Source of the DNA: Selenomonadaceae bacterium
Lineage (GTDB): Bacteria > Bacillota > Negativicutes > Selenomonadales > Selenomonadaceae
DNA length: 41,888 nt
Reading direction: 5' to 3'
NCBI GenBank assembly: GCA_017515635.1
Contig: JAFWFO010000046.1
Coordinates: forward strand, 1 to 41,888
Below the pieces are notes generated by a model, which searched no databases, was not told the DNA's origin, and saw nothing but the letters and a program-made list of their open reading frames with translations. The first letter of the stretch is position 1. Each line of letters begins with the position of its first letter. The translations under genes and the position numbers were made by a program. This document shows, piece after piece, positions 30,584 through 39,486 of this stretch.

Positions 30584-31657
30584 TCACTCCTTGCTTTTGA
30601 GGCGTTTGACTTCGTTTTCAAGTTCGGCAATTCGTCTCTGCGCCAACCAGAATTGTAATTGAAAAATGTTTGCTTTGTTGAGAATGGCGGCCGACAACGC
30701 AGGCGAAAAATTTTCCACCATCAGTTTTTGTCGAAAGAAACCTTCGAGCAAGTGCGGAGGAACATTCCCGTAATAGACTTTCGCGAAATATGAAAAACAC
30801 TCCTGGACGATGTTGTTGAGTGCCATGTATTTGATTTCGGGATGCTGTTGAAAAAACGGGCGCACGCTTAAAAAGCCGTCAAGATATTCAAATCCCGTTT
30901 TCAACGCACGAAAATAATTCTCCAGATATTCGTTCAGCGAATCGGTTTTGTGAGACAGCGAATCTTCGATAACACGATAGCGATTGACGACATATGGCAC
31001 GCGAACAATTTTTTCCGCCGTGAAAATCAAGCAACATGTAAAAATCATGTCTTGAATCAGATTGTCGGTGAAGTGCAGATCGTTCCTTATCACAACGTCG
31101 CGCCGAATCAATTTCGACCAAATGTTCCACAAAAATTTTTGTTGAAGGCAGTCAAAAACTCTTTTCGACGGATCGTTTTCAAGCAATGTCGGCTTATTGA
31201 CGAAGCCGCCTTTTTGATAACTGTACGGCTGAATTTTTTCGAGAACTTCGGCGTTGTTAAAAAACTGCGCGGGAATGTTGTAATATTTTTCGCAGGCGAC
31301 AACATCGGCGTCAAACTCTTTTGCCGTCGTGTAAAGCTTTTCCAGTGCGTCGGGTGTGATGGTATCGTCGTTGTCCAAAATCAAAAGATATTCGCCGCGA
31401 GAAAATCGAATTCCCATGTTGCCGGGGACGCCGGGGCTGCCCGAATTCGACAAAGTTTTCTCCAAACGAAGCCGCCCGCCGAATTTTTCCGCGTAACTTT
31501 CGACAACTTTGACGCTTGAATCCGTCGAGCAGTCGTCCACGATTATAACTTCAAAATCTTGGAACGTCTGCGCAAGAATGCTGTCGAGACATTCGCCGAT
31601 ATATTTTTCCGCGTTGTACAGCGGGATAATCACGGAAACGGCGGGAATTTCTTTCAA
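30584..31657 (-). CDS. Family 2 glycosyltransferase, paralogue C
   Basis: 357 residues. The N-terminal GT-A domain has PAVSVIIPLYNAEKYIGECL, VIIVDDCSTDSS (nucleotide-sugar aspartates) and YLLILDNDDTITPD (DXD-like). The middle (about 120-330) is specific to this paralogue, and the C-terminus is a short coiled coil, RRIAELENEVKRLKSKE. It probably adds a sugar to LPS or another surface glycan in the cytoplasm; substrate unknown. The start is TTG 31657 with AAGGAG 9 bp upstream, inside the end of paralogue B. Its own final AAG-GAG-TGA is the SD of the aminotransferase gene. Confidence 0.88.
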   Translation of the reverse strand: MKEIPAVSVIIPLYNAEKYIGECLDSILAQTFQDFEVIIVDDCSTDSSVKVVESYAEKFGGRLRLEKTLSNSGSPGVPGNMGIRFSRGEYLLILDNDDTITPDALEKLYTTAKEFDADVVACEKYYNIPAQFFNNAEVLEKIQPYSYQKGGFVNKPTLLENDPSKRVFDCLQQKFLWNIWSKLIRRDVVIRNDLHFTDNLIQDMIFTCCLIFTAEKIVRVPYVVNRYRVIEDSLSHKTDSLNEYLENYFRALKTGFEYLDGFLSVRPFFQQHPEIKYMALNNIVQECFSYFAKVYYGNVPPHLLEGFFRQKLMVENFSPALSAAILNKANIFQLQFWLAQRRIAELENEVKRLKSKE

Positions 31658-31663
31658 GTAAAA

Positions 31664-32770
31664 TCACTCCTTGCTTTTCAGTTGGCGGATTTCGTTTTCC
31701 AACTCGGCAATGCGTTTTTGAGCCGCCGCCGCAAACTGATTGAACTCATTAAATTTTCGCTGTGCAAATAACAACTGTTTCTGCTGAACATTGACAAGGG
31801 TGCACAGATACGCTCTCAAAAGATTTCGCTCATTATTGTCGCTCGAAAAATTTTGAAAAAAAATTTCGTAAACTTCGTGCGATTTCAATTCGGCACAAGC
31901 GGGAAAAATTTTTTGGAAACAATATCGTGCAACTTTCTCTATCCAAGCATAAACATAGCGCGGATTGTCGTGAAAAAAATCATACGCGTTCGTGATTTTA
32001 AAAAAATTTTTTTCACCGTCAAAAAGAGGCGTCATGTGATATTTCACCAGTTCCGTGACGGATTTTTTTTTCCGCGTCAAAGATTTAGGATTGTCGCGAT
32101 TTATGTAAATCGCATTTGGAACAGACAAAATTGTTTCGGCACGCAATAATAATTCAATCGTCCAAAAATCGTCTTCGCTTACTTTGATGTGCGGAAAAGT
32201 TATGCCTTCGATCACCAAAAAATCTCGTCTTAAAAATTTCAACCACGGCATAACCCTGAAATGTCCGCTGAGAAGTAAATCCATTCTTTTGGATATATCG
32301 CCAGTCACGGGAATGGGGTCACTCAAAAAATCTTCCTTTAAAAACGAAGTAAATTTTAACTTTTCTGCAGAGGTGTCGGTTTCGAGTTTTGTAAAACATC
32401 TGTGCATGTAAACGATATCGGTCTTAAATTTTGTGGCGATATTGTACATTTCTTCGAGGGCACTTGTGACAATCATATCGTCGTTGTCCATGAAATAAAC
32501 ATATTCCCCTCGTGAAAAATTCAAGCCGATATTTCTCGGAATACCGGGATTTCCGCAGTTTTTTTTCGTCTTTATAAGCTTGAGTCGTCCGTCGAATTTT
32601 TCCGCGTAACTTTCGACAATCGCGACGCTTAAATCGGTCGAGCAGTCATCCACAACAATAACTTCAAAATTTTGGAACGTCTGGGCAAGGACGCTGTCCA
32701 AACATTCGCCGATATATTTTTCCGCATTGTACATTGGGATAATCACGGAGACTGCGGGAATTTCTTTCAA
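31664..32770 (-). CDS. Family 2 glycosyltransferase, paralogue B
   Basis: 368 residues, with the same N-terminal GT-A plan (VIIPMYNAEKYIGECLDS, VIVVDDCSTDLS, YVYFMDNDDMIVTS) and the same C-terminal coiled coil (KRIAELENEIRQLKSKE) as its two neighbours. The middle is divergent and AT-rich, with VSEDDFWTIELLLRAE in the region that usually holds the catalytic base (ED). The likely role is addition of a different sugar to the same glycan. Start TTG 32770; the AAGGAG of its SD is the end of paralogue A. It lies 6 bp from paralogue A and 6 bp from paralogue C. Confidence 0.88.
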   Translation of the reverse strand: MKEIPAVSVIIPMYNAEKYIGECLDSVLAQTFQNFEVIVVDDCSTDLSVAIVESYAEKFDGRLKLIKTKKNCGNPGIPRNIGLNFSRGEYVYFMDNDDMIVTSALEEMYNIATKFKTDIVYMHRCFTKLETDTSAEKLKFTSFLKEDFLSDPIPVTGDISKRMDLLLSGHFRVMPWLKFLRRDFLVIEGITFPHIKVSEDDFWTIELLLRAETILSVPNAIYINRDNPKSLTRKKKSVTELVKYHMTPLFDGEKNFFKITNAYDFFHDNPRYVYAWIEKVARYCFQKIFPACAELKSHEVYEIFFQNFSSDNNERNLLRAYLCTLVNVQQKQLLFAQRKFNEFNQFAAAAQKRIAELENEIRQLKSKE

Positions 32771-32776
32771 GTAAAA

Positions 32777-33895
32777 TCACTCCTTATTTTTGAGGCGTTT
32801 AATTTCGTTTTCGAGTTCGGCAATTCGATTCTGAGCCGCCACCGCGAACGAATTAAATCTTGTAAACTCGTCTTTGTGCTTCCTTAAAATCAACCGTTGC
32901 ATATTCCACGAATTAAAAATAAACGCCGTTAAGGCAACGTTATCACCTTCCTTAAACTCATTACGTAAAAATTCGTCAATTTCAAACCCACGGATTTTCA
33001 AATAAATAGGATCCAGCCCTTCCAGCATTTGTCGTGCCAGCATGTCAAACAAAGCATACTTCAAATCTGTACGATTGGAAAATTTATCAATTTTGTTTAA
33101 GAAATTGTCCAGCTGTCTAATACTCAACTTGACGGTATTAATCCATTTATGAAGTCTCACGGTATCGGAAATTTTTTCTGTAGACACAGAATTTTCGCGT
33201 ACCCTATAAAAATTTATGACATTCGGAACAATTACATATCTTTGGGCACAACAAAGTTCGCACATTGTAAACACCATGTCTTGAGCCGCCGCATCGGGCA
33301 AACTTATATCATTTTCAATAATGAAATTCCGACGAATAAGTTGCGCCCAAAAATTCCAAATCAATTTTTTTGCAGCGAACATACTCACACGATTGTTAAT
33401 ATCACAACTCAAAAGTGTGGGTTTTGTTACATTTAAACGACCTTCCAAAAAATGATTGTCGGGTTTAAGTTGACTTCGTTTTTGTTCGTCGTGCCAAATT
33501 TCGTCGGGAACTTTATAGAACTTTTCGCAGTGAACGACATCTGCCGCGAATTCTTCAGCGATTTTATACAGTTCATCAAAAGCCGTCGTAATTATGGCAT
33601 CGTCGCCGTCCATAAAATAAATGTATTTACCGTGCGAAAATTCAAGCCCTTTGTTTCGCGGGAGACTGCCGCCACCGTTCGATTTTTTTTCCATTGAATA
33701 AAGTTTAAGTCGCCCGTCAAATTTTGGCACGTAACTTTCGACAACCTCAACGCTTGAATCTGTCGAGCAATCATCCACGACGATAACTTCAAAATTTTGG
33801 AACGTCTGTGCAAGGAGGCTGTAGAGACATTCGCCGACATATTGCTCCACATTATACAGCGGGATAATCACGGATATTGCGGGAATTTCTTTCAA
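32777..33895 (-). CDS. Family 2 glycosyltransferase, paralogue A
   Basis: 372 residues and the first of three tandem paralogues. GT-A motifs are ISVIIPLYNVEQYVGECLYS, VIVVDDCSTDSS and YIYFMDGDDAIIT. The middle, about 130-340, differs from B and C and is AT-rich (AAKKLIWNFWAQLIRR, DAAAQDMVFTMCEL). The C-terminus AQNRIAELENEIKRLKNKE is shared. Start TTG 33895 uses an SD formed by the last codons of the eptA-like gene. It probably takes part in LPS core or O-chain assembly; acceptor and donor are unknown. Confidence 0.88.
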   Translation of the reverse strand: MKEIPAISVIIPLYNVEQYVGECLYSLLAQTFQNFEVIVVDDCSTDSSVEVVESYVPKFDGRLKLYSMEKKSNGGGSLPRNKGLEFSHGKYIYFMDGDDAIITTAFDELYKIAEEFAADVVHCEKFYKVPDEIWHDEQKRSQLKPDNHFLEGRLNVTKPTLLSCDINNRVSMFAAKKLIWNFWAQLIRRNFIIENDISLPDAAAQDMVFTMCELCCAQRYVIVPNVINFYRVRENSVSTEKISDTVRLHKWINTVKLSIRQLDNFLNKIDKFSNRTDLKYALFDMLARQMLEGLDPIYLKIRGFEIDEFLRNEFKEGDNVALTAFIFNSWNMQRLILRKHKDEFTRFNSFAVAAQNRIAELENEIKRLKNKE

Positions 33896-33901
33896 GTAAA
33901 A

Positions 33902-35782
33902 TCACTCCTTAACATCTTCAGTTAATTTATGCTGCCCAAGCATTGTCGTCAAAGTTTCGCGGGTGAATTTGTATTCGCCGGACGAAAAATCTTGTCCCGC
34001 GTCATAACGATTTGACGGCGCGTTAATCAGTCCGCAAAAGGTATCGTAAAACATGTCATTGGTGAAATATTCTTCGCGGCGATTTTCCAGCGTCGAAACT
34101 TTGTCGGGGAAAATTTTTTCGTATTCGGGCGACACGTAAATAAACATCGGCACGCGCAACATTTCAAAGCGGAACACGTCGGGATTGTGCGAAATTTCCA
34201 AGTCCTCGCCGTGGTCGGAAAAATAAATCATCGCTTGCAAGTTCAAATTCTGCGCGGCGTAATCGAAAATCTTCGACAGCACAAAATCCGTGTATAAAAT
34301 CGAGTTCGCATAACTCGGAGCCGCCAACATCATGCCGGTGCCGTCGCGTGTCGTCCATTTTTTGAAACTGCGCGGATAACGGCTGTTGTAGTAAATGTGA
34401 CTGCCCATCAAGTGCAAGACGATAAAATTATTTTCGTTCGGGTCGACGCGGTCAAGAAATTTCAACAAAATTTCGTCCTCAAGTTCGCTGAAGTCGAAGG
34501 CGTCGTCCGTCCACTCGGAAACGTCGGCGGTCTTCGCGACAAGAGTTATCGCGCTGTCAAATTCGCCGTAACGTCCCTGATTGCTGAACCAGTAAGTTTT
34601 ATAGCCGGCTTTTTTTGCCGCGTCGACGATCGAAACGGAGTCAAAAAATTCTTTGTTGTTGTATTGGCTCTGTTCGGTCAAGGCGCGTTGCAACACGGGC
34701 ACGGTCTGCGTCCACGAAGCGTAAACGTTGTCGAAGATAATAAACTTTCCTGCGGCGGGCGTCAAGTTTGGAACGTTATCCGCAGTGACTTTGTAATCGG
34801 GATTGATTTTCGCGTCGGCGGGCAAAGTCACGGGCGGGAAATTTTTTTCAAGCTTGCTGTCCAGCCACGGCGTGTTATCGAACGGAAAATTTTCGTTGTA
34901 AGCGTGCATGTAATCGCGAGTTGCACTTTCGCCGATAACGAAAATTACCGTGCCTTTAGCTTGAGCGGGCAAAGTTTTCGACGCGTCAATTTTCATGTCG
35001 GCAAGTCGTTCGTCGCGGTTTTCGGAATAAAGTTGATTCTGCGCGGCGTAATCGGCAACCGTGTTCCAAAGATTCGCCATTGAAGTTTGCGGCACATAAT
35101 AAATCAGCGCGGACAAACTCCCGATAACGGCAACAGTCGCGGCAGAAATTTTTTTCTTGTCGAATTCAAGTTGTCGCCCGAAATTTTTATGCGCTTTGAA
35201 TGCCGCACGCAACAAAATTCCCAACGTCAAAAAAATTCCCGCCAAAATCGGCAGCCCCAACATTGCGCGCAGATATTCAATCGCCTCGTGCCAATTCGTC
35301 ATGTAAAGTGCCATCAGCGACGCGGGCGACAGACAATGCCACGTCATGCAGTAATAAACCAATTCGACCAGCGGGATTGTCCAAAAGAAAAAATTCAGCA
35401 CGCACATCAAACTTGCCGCGAACGCAAATTTTTTCGTCGACATCAACAAAACTTCCGCACCCGCCAAGAAAATAAAAATCGCCGTGCCGACCGCGAAATC
35501 GTAATAAATAAGCGACATGAACCATTGACGCTGATAAGTCCACGTGTAAAGCAACGGGAACATCACGAGCCACGCGACGCCCGTCAAAAAGTTCGGCAAG
35601 TGTCGGCGGTTGAAAATTTCCGTGCCCGTCGAATATTGAATCAGCCACAACAGCGCGATTGTTATCGGTATCGGCGGCAAAAAATATTGCGGCGCGGCGG
35701 GCTGACCAATGTCAATGTAAAAAACTTCGCCGAGATAATAAAACAACGCCGCATGAGCCAAAAAGATTTTTTTATCGGACAT
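33902..35782 (-). CDS. EptA/CptA-like phosphoethanolamine transferase
   Basis: 626 residues. The first 240 contain about five membrane segments (for example AATVAVIGSLSALIYYV). A periplasmic alkaline-phosphatase-fold domain follows. Metal and catalytic residues visible are the glutamate of VIFVIGESATRDYMH (near 282), the likely nucleophile threonine in SWTQTVPVL (near 357) and SDHGEDLEIS (near 522), with LHLMGSH between them. It would transfer phosphoethanolamine from phosphatidylethanolamine to lipid A or core sugars, lowering negative charge. A related LTA-synthase-type role is less likely given the motif layout. Start ATG 35782 is inside a longer frame; the upstream part covers the hairpin and promoter. 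It heads a seven-protein-gene operon. Confidence 0.85.
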   Translation of the reverse strand: MSDKKIFLAHAALFYYLGEVFYIDIGQPAAPQYFLPPIPITIALLWLIQYSTGTEIFNRRHLPNFLTGVAWLVMFPLLYTWTYQRQWFMSLIYYDFAVGTAIFIFLAGAEVLLMSTKKFAFAASLMCVLNFFFWTIPLVELVYYCMTWHCLSPASLMALYMTNWHEAIEYLRAMLGLPILAGIFLTLGILLRAAFKAHKNFGRQLEFDKKKISAATVAVIGSLSALIYYVPQTSMANLWNTVADYAAQNQLYSENRDERLADMKIDASKTLPAQAKGTVIFVIGESATRDYMHAYNENFPFDNTPWLDSKLEKNFPPVTLPADAKINPDYKVTADNVPNLTPAAGKFIIFDNVYASWTQTVPVLQRALTEQSQYNNKEFFDSVSIVDAAKKAGYKTYWFSNQGRYGEFDSAITLVAKTADVSEWTDDAFDFSELEDEILLKFLDRVDPNENNFIVLHLMGSHIYYNSRYPRSFKKWTTRDGTGMMLAAPSYANSILYTDFVLSKIFDYAAQNLNLQAMIYFSDHGEDLEISHNPDVFRFEMLRVPMFIYVSPEYEKIFPDKVSTLENRREEYFTNDMFYDTFCGLINAPSNRYDAGQDFSSGEYKFTRETLTTMLGQHKLTEDVKE

Positions 35783-35796
35783 GAGTTGACCTTCGC

Positions 35797-35830
35797 AAAA
35801 AAATTTCACCCTTCCGCGTCGGAAAGGTGA
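35797..35830 (-). terminator. Terminator of the hyuA unit, also the 5' hairpin of the eptA transcript
   Basis: TCACCcTTCC (35806-35815) pairs with GGAAaGGTGA (35821-35830), one mismatch, followed on the minus strand by seven T (35803-35797). It lies 36 bp after the hyuA-like stop and directly before the eptA RBS. Confidence 0.75.
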
Positions 35831-35834
35831 TTGC

Positions 35835-35863
35835 ATTTTAACCCGCAAAATTTTTCGTGTCAA
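35835..35863 (-). promoter_or_regulatory. Promoter of the eptA-glycosyltransferase operon
   Basis: TTGACA (35858-35863), 17 bp, TAAAAT (35835-35840) on the minus strand. The predicted transcript would begin at or within the hairpin 35806-35830, so the terminator becomes its 5' stem. Confidence 0.7.
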
Positions 35864-35865
35864 TT

Positions 35866-38007
35866 TCAGTTGACGGCAAGCAAAATAATTTTTTCGTCGT
35901 CGGGGACGAATTCAAGTTCCGTTTCCAAAACCGAAATGATTTGTTCGCGGCTCGTCAAACCGGACAAGTCGATTTGTTTTTCGCCGAAGTAAGCGAAAAG
36001 TCCCGGCAACTGTTCGCCGACTGTCCCGTAAGAAACTGTTTCCTCAAACAAAGTTTGAACGTCGTCGGCAAGTTTCGTTTTCTTCGTCACAATCGCGCCC
36101 AAGCCTTCACGTTGCAGACAAACAACGCCGTTTCTGTCGAGAACTCTGACGGAATGTTTTCGCGTCGGGAAGATGCCGAAAATTCTTTTTGTATATTGCC
36201 CGTCGAAAACGTGCCACTTGCCCGCCGCCGCAACTTCGCTAACTTTTTCGGCGGGAAGTCTTAAAGATTTTATCGCAATGGCGTGAAGTTCGTCGGTTGT
36301 CAAAATTTTGTTCGTCGAATCGCTCATCTTGAATTCGGTCGCGCCCGTCGCCACTGCCCGCAAAATGTTCGATTTCTTGTCAATCTCAATCGCAATTTCG
36401 ACGGTATTTTCGTTCGCGCCGGATTTCATGACCTGTTCAAGAGCTTCGCGGCGAATCGCTTTAATGTCGCGGTCTGTCGGATTGGCAACGGTTCTTTCGA
36501 CGACTTCGCGCACCATAGCCATCGCGACACCGATTGTGGAAATTATCGGAGCGTTCTTAACGATTTTCCACTGAACTTTCTTTTTTTCGCCGAGGTAAGG
36601 CACGACAACGCCGCCGCTTCCGCCGCCGCCCGCCAACATCAGCAAATCCGTCGAAAGTTTATAATCGGTTATCAGTCGGTCGACAATCTCCCAAATTTTT
36701 TCGGACGAAATGTCCATTGCTTGCCGCGCCGCGTCTTCAGCCGAACAGCCGATAACGTCGCCGAGAGCTTGCCACGCGACACGGGCATTTTCTTTTTCGG
36801 CACTGTAAGCGTAATCGCCTTCGGGAATGGAGCCGATTAAATTTGCCGCGCCCGCCAAAGTCAACGAAACTTTTCGCCCGTCGGAACCGCTCACCACGGC
36901 GAAAACTTTTTCATCGTCGGCAAGCGGGGCAACCAATTCAAGTTTCGGATTCATCAATTTTTCGGAAAAAATTTCGTAAGGCACGCCGGCAATGTGCGCA
37001 CTTCTGGGGCCGACATCGGTAATTTTTCCGTTCTCGACGCGAATCATTGAGCCGCCCGCAACGCCCAAAGTCCGCACGTCCAGCGACGACAGATAAGTTT
37101 TGTGCCCGCCGATTTCACCGTAACGAACCATGACGCGTCCATCTTTGACGACGGAAATATCTGTTGACGTTCCGCCCGCCTCGAAAAAAATTCCGTCGGA
37201 TAATTTTTCGTACATCAAGACGCCCGCAACGCCCGCCGCAAGTCCCGACAACATTGTTAAAATCGGACGCCGGCGAACTTCGTCAATCGTCATAACTCCG
37301 CCGTCACAACGCATAATCATCAGCGAAGTCGGAATTCCCGAACGCTTAACGCAAGATTCGGTCATGTTCGCCGTTTCCATCATACGCGGAATTAAGCTGC
37401 CGTTGACAACCGCCGTGCGCGTGCGAACTTTCAAGCCGTAAAGTTTGGAAACTTCGTGGCCGCCCGTCGCATAAAGTCCTTTGTCCCGCGCAGTTTTTAT
37501 GACGAATTGTTCATTTGTAGGGTCGTCGACGCTGAAAGATTCCGTTGCAACAATAACGTCCGCGCCTTTGCTTTTGAGCGAATCAATTTCACGTTCGATT
37601 TCTTTTGCCGAAGCTTGAGCGTCCGAAGTCTCGACGAAAGTAAAAATCGTCTTTAATTCTTTGCCGAGCGCGAGCGGAATATTTCCAATGTCGCTGACGG
37701 TTTTTGCCCGTGACGCCTCAAGTCCGCTGCTCATTGCCAAAATTCCCGTTGTTGCCACGTCGCCTTCAAGCAGGGCATTTGTCGCCTGTGTCGTGCCGTG
37801 CGCAATGAAAACGACTTCTTCGGGCGCGATACCGTTTTTGCGCAGAATATTTTGCAGGACGTTGATAATTCCTTCGGCAACGCCTTCTTTCGAGTCGTGC
37901 GTTGTCGGGATTTTTTCTTTGGCGATAATTTCGTAAGTCGTATTGTCAATCGCAACGGCATCGGTAAAAGTGCCGCCGACATCAATGCCGATTCGTACTT
38001 GCCGCAT
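35866..38007 (-). CDS. Hydantoinase/oxoprolinase-family protein (HyuA-like), stand-alone
   Basis: 713 residues. The N-terminal Hydant_A_N / ASKHA part shows IGIDVGGTFTDAVAID, FIAHGTTQATNALLEGDVA and VRTRTAVVNGSL. The Hydantoinase_A core contains MIMRCDGGVM, FEAGGTSTDISVVKDG and LAGGGGSGGVVVPYLG. Family members hydrolyse hydantoins or 5-oxoproline or carboxylate acetone-like substrates with ATP, usually with a HyuB partner. No HyuB is present, and the protein carries a 200-residue C-terminal extension. Paired with a permease gene 9 bp upstream, it probably handles an imported substrate, which cannot be named. RBS GAGGTGA. Confidence 0.85.
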   Translation of the reverse strand: MRQVRIGIDVGGTFTDAVAIDNTTYEIIAKEKIPTTHDSKEGVAEGIINVLQNILRKNGIAPEEVVFIAHGTTQATNALLEGDVATTGILAMSSGLEASRAKTVSDIGNIPLALGKELKTIFTFVETSDAQASAKEIEREIDSLKSKGADVIVATESFSVDDPTNEQFVIKTARDKGLYATGGHEVSKLYGLKVRTRTAVVNGSLIPRMMETANMTESCVKRSGIPTSLMIMRCDGGVMTIDEVRRRPILTMLSGLAAGVAGVLMYEKLSDGIFFEAGGTSTDISVVKDGRVMVRYGEIGGHKTYLSSLDVRTLGVAGGSMIRVENGKITDVGPRSAHIAGVPYEIFSEKLMNPKLELVAPLADDEKVFAVVSGSDGRKVSLTLAGAANLIGSIPEGDYAYSAEKENARVAWQALGDVIGCSAEDAARQAMDISSEKIWEIVDRLITDYKLSTDLLMLAGGGGSGGVVVPYLGEKKKVQWKIVKNAPIISTIGVAMAMVREVVERTVANPTDRDIKAIRREALEQVMKSGANENTVEIAIEIDKKSNILRAVATGATEFKMSDSTNKILTTDELHAIAIKSLRLPAEKVSEVAAAGKWHVFDGQYTKRIFGIFPTRKHSVRVLDRNGVVCLQREGLGAIVTKKTKLADDVQTLFEETVSYGTVGEQLPGLFAYFGEKQIDLSGLTSREQIISVLETELEFVPDDEKIILLAVN

Positions 38008-38016
38008 AAAATCACC

Positions 38017-39399
38017 TCACTGCAAGACTGTCACGAAAATCATCATCAAAACGCAAGCCGCCCACGCGTAAGGCAAAACTTTTTTCATGATAACGTTCGT
38101 GTCGACGCCCGCATAACCGCCGAGCCACGTGTTGTGCGAATTTGTCGGGTCGCCGACTGTCTGCAGGTAGCCGACGCCGGCGAACATGCCATAAAGCGCG
38201 GTTGCAGGCAAGGCATTCAAACTTGTCAAAATCGTCGCGATACCCGAACCCATGCCGTACATGTTGAGCGGCCCGCGATAGAGCGCGGCAGGTGCAAAAA
38301 TCGTGAAGAAAATCAACACGCCGTAAAATGACGACGGCATAATTTCTTTAAGCAACGGATTCAAAATTTCCACGGCGGCGGGTTGCGTCGTCGCCGTAAC
38401 CAACATGCCGATTCCCATGAACAAAAATAAAACGCCCGCAATGTCTTTGATTCCGTCAACGAGCGAGCCCGTGAATAAATTTATCGCCTGCGACGGACGA
38501 ACCAAAATTGCCGCGTAGAACGACGAAATTAAAAATCCGATTGTCGCCGCCGCCACGGGGTCAATCTTGCCGTCTTTGACTGAACCGAGCCCGACGGTGA
38601 AATTTATTATCGCGATTATTACCAGCGGCAAAATCGGCGCGATTAACGCGGCTGACGGCAAAGTTTGTTTTTTCTTCATGAGCGGCGAAGATTTTTGCGA
38701 AAAAAGTTTGCCAATCGTTTTAACGAGACTGACGGGCACGCTGAGCACGCCGATAAAAAATTCTTTCAGCAACGTCAACATTGAACTGCCCGAACCTTCG
38801 CCGCGAGGAATATTTATCACGATATAAGCGACGGTGACGGTAAACGAAACGATTGCGCCGGGGACAAAATATCTGAGCACGGCTTCCGAACCGAAAATGC
38901 CGATACCTGCCGCCGCGCCCGCGAAGTTCAGCGAACTGCCCGTCATCATGCCGAGCAAAATTAAAATTACCGCGTCAATCGGCTCAATGCCCGCGCTTGT
39001 CATAATCGGAATTGCAATCGAACCAATCATAATTATCGCGCCGAGTCCGCTCATGCCCAAAAAAATAAACGCGGTCGCCGCCGTCATCAAAACGGCTATC
39101 GCAATCGGTTTGTCGCCCGAAAGTTCCGCCGCTTTTTTGATTATCTCATCGGATATGCCCGTCTTTTGAATGACCTTCGCGAACATTGAGCCGAAAACTA
39201 CCAGCGCAATCGGCAAGCTCAATTTAAACGAGCCTTTCAACAAAATTTCGTTGAGCCATTCGATAAACGGGACGCCGCAGACGAACGCTATCCAGCCCGC
39301 CATCAACGGCAACGCCAAAAGTGTCGGCAACACGCGCACGACCATCAATGCCGCGAAAATTACGAAGCCGACCAAAAGTAAAATGCCCGATACTGTCAA
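38017..39399 (-). CDS. Ion-transporter-superfamily permease (GntP/CitM/Dcu type)
   Basis: 460 residues with about 12 membrane segments and two similar halves. Features include PLMAGWIAFVCGVPFIEW, FLGMSGLGAIIMIGSIAIP, GSSLNFAGAAAGIGIFG and VGYLQTVGDPTNSHNTW, close to the anion/organic-acid transporters of the IT superfamily. It imports an organic anion, substrate not determinable. TTG 39399 is chosen as start, because GGAGG lies 8 bp upstream; the longer reading to 39414 contains that site. It is first of a two-gene unit with the hydantoinase-family gene, under the promoter at 39452. Confidence 0.82.
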   Translation of the reverse strand: MTVSGILLLVGFVIFAALMVVRVLPTLLALPLMAGWIAFVCGVPFIEWLNEILLKGSFKLSLPIALVVFGSMFAKVIQKTGISDEIIKKAAELSGDKPIAIAVLMTAATAFIFLGMSGLGAIIMIGSIAIPIMTSAGIEPIDAVILILLGMMTGSSLNFAGAAAGIGIFGSEAVLRYFVPGAIVSFTVTVAYIVINIPRGEGSGSSMLTLLKEFFIGVLSVPVSLVKTIGKLFSQKSSPLMKKKQTLPSAALIAPILPLVIIAIINFTVGLGSVKDGKIDPVAAATIGFLISSFYAAILVRPSQAINLFTGSLVDGIKDIAGVLFLFMGIGMLVTATTQPAAVEILNPLLKEIMPSSFYGVLIFFTIFAPAALYRGPLNMYGMGSGIATILTSLNALPATALYGMFAGVGYLQTVGDPTNSHNTWLGGYAGVDTNVIMKKVLPYAWAACVLMMIFVTVLQ

Positions 39400-39451
39400 C
39401 GATAAAACCTCCAAAAAAAATTTGCCGCAACGTGAAGTTGTCGCGACAAAA

Positions 39452-39480
39452 ATTGTAACAGAAAATTTTCAGACGGTCAA
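39452..39480 (-). promoter_or_regulatory. Promoter of the permease-hydantoinase unit
   Basis: TTGACC (39475-39480), 17 bp, TACAAT (39452-39457) on the minus strand. It sits between the DASS stop and the permease RBS, so the two-gene unit can be transcribed on its own. Confidence 0.7.
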
Positions 39481-39486
39481 AATTTT

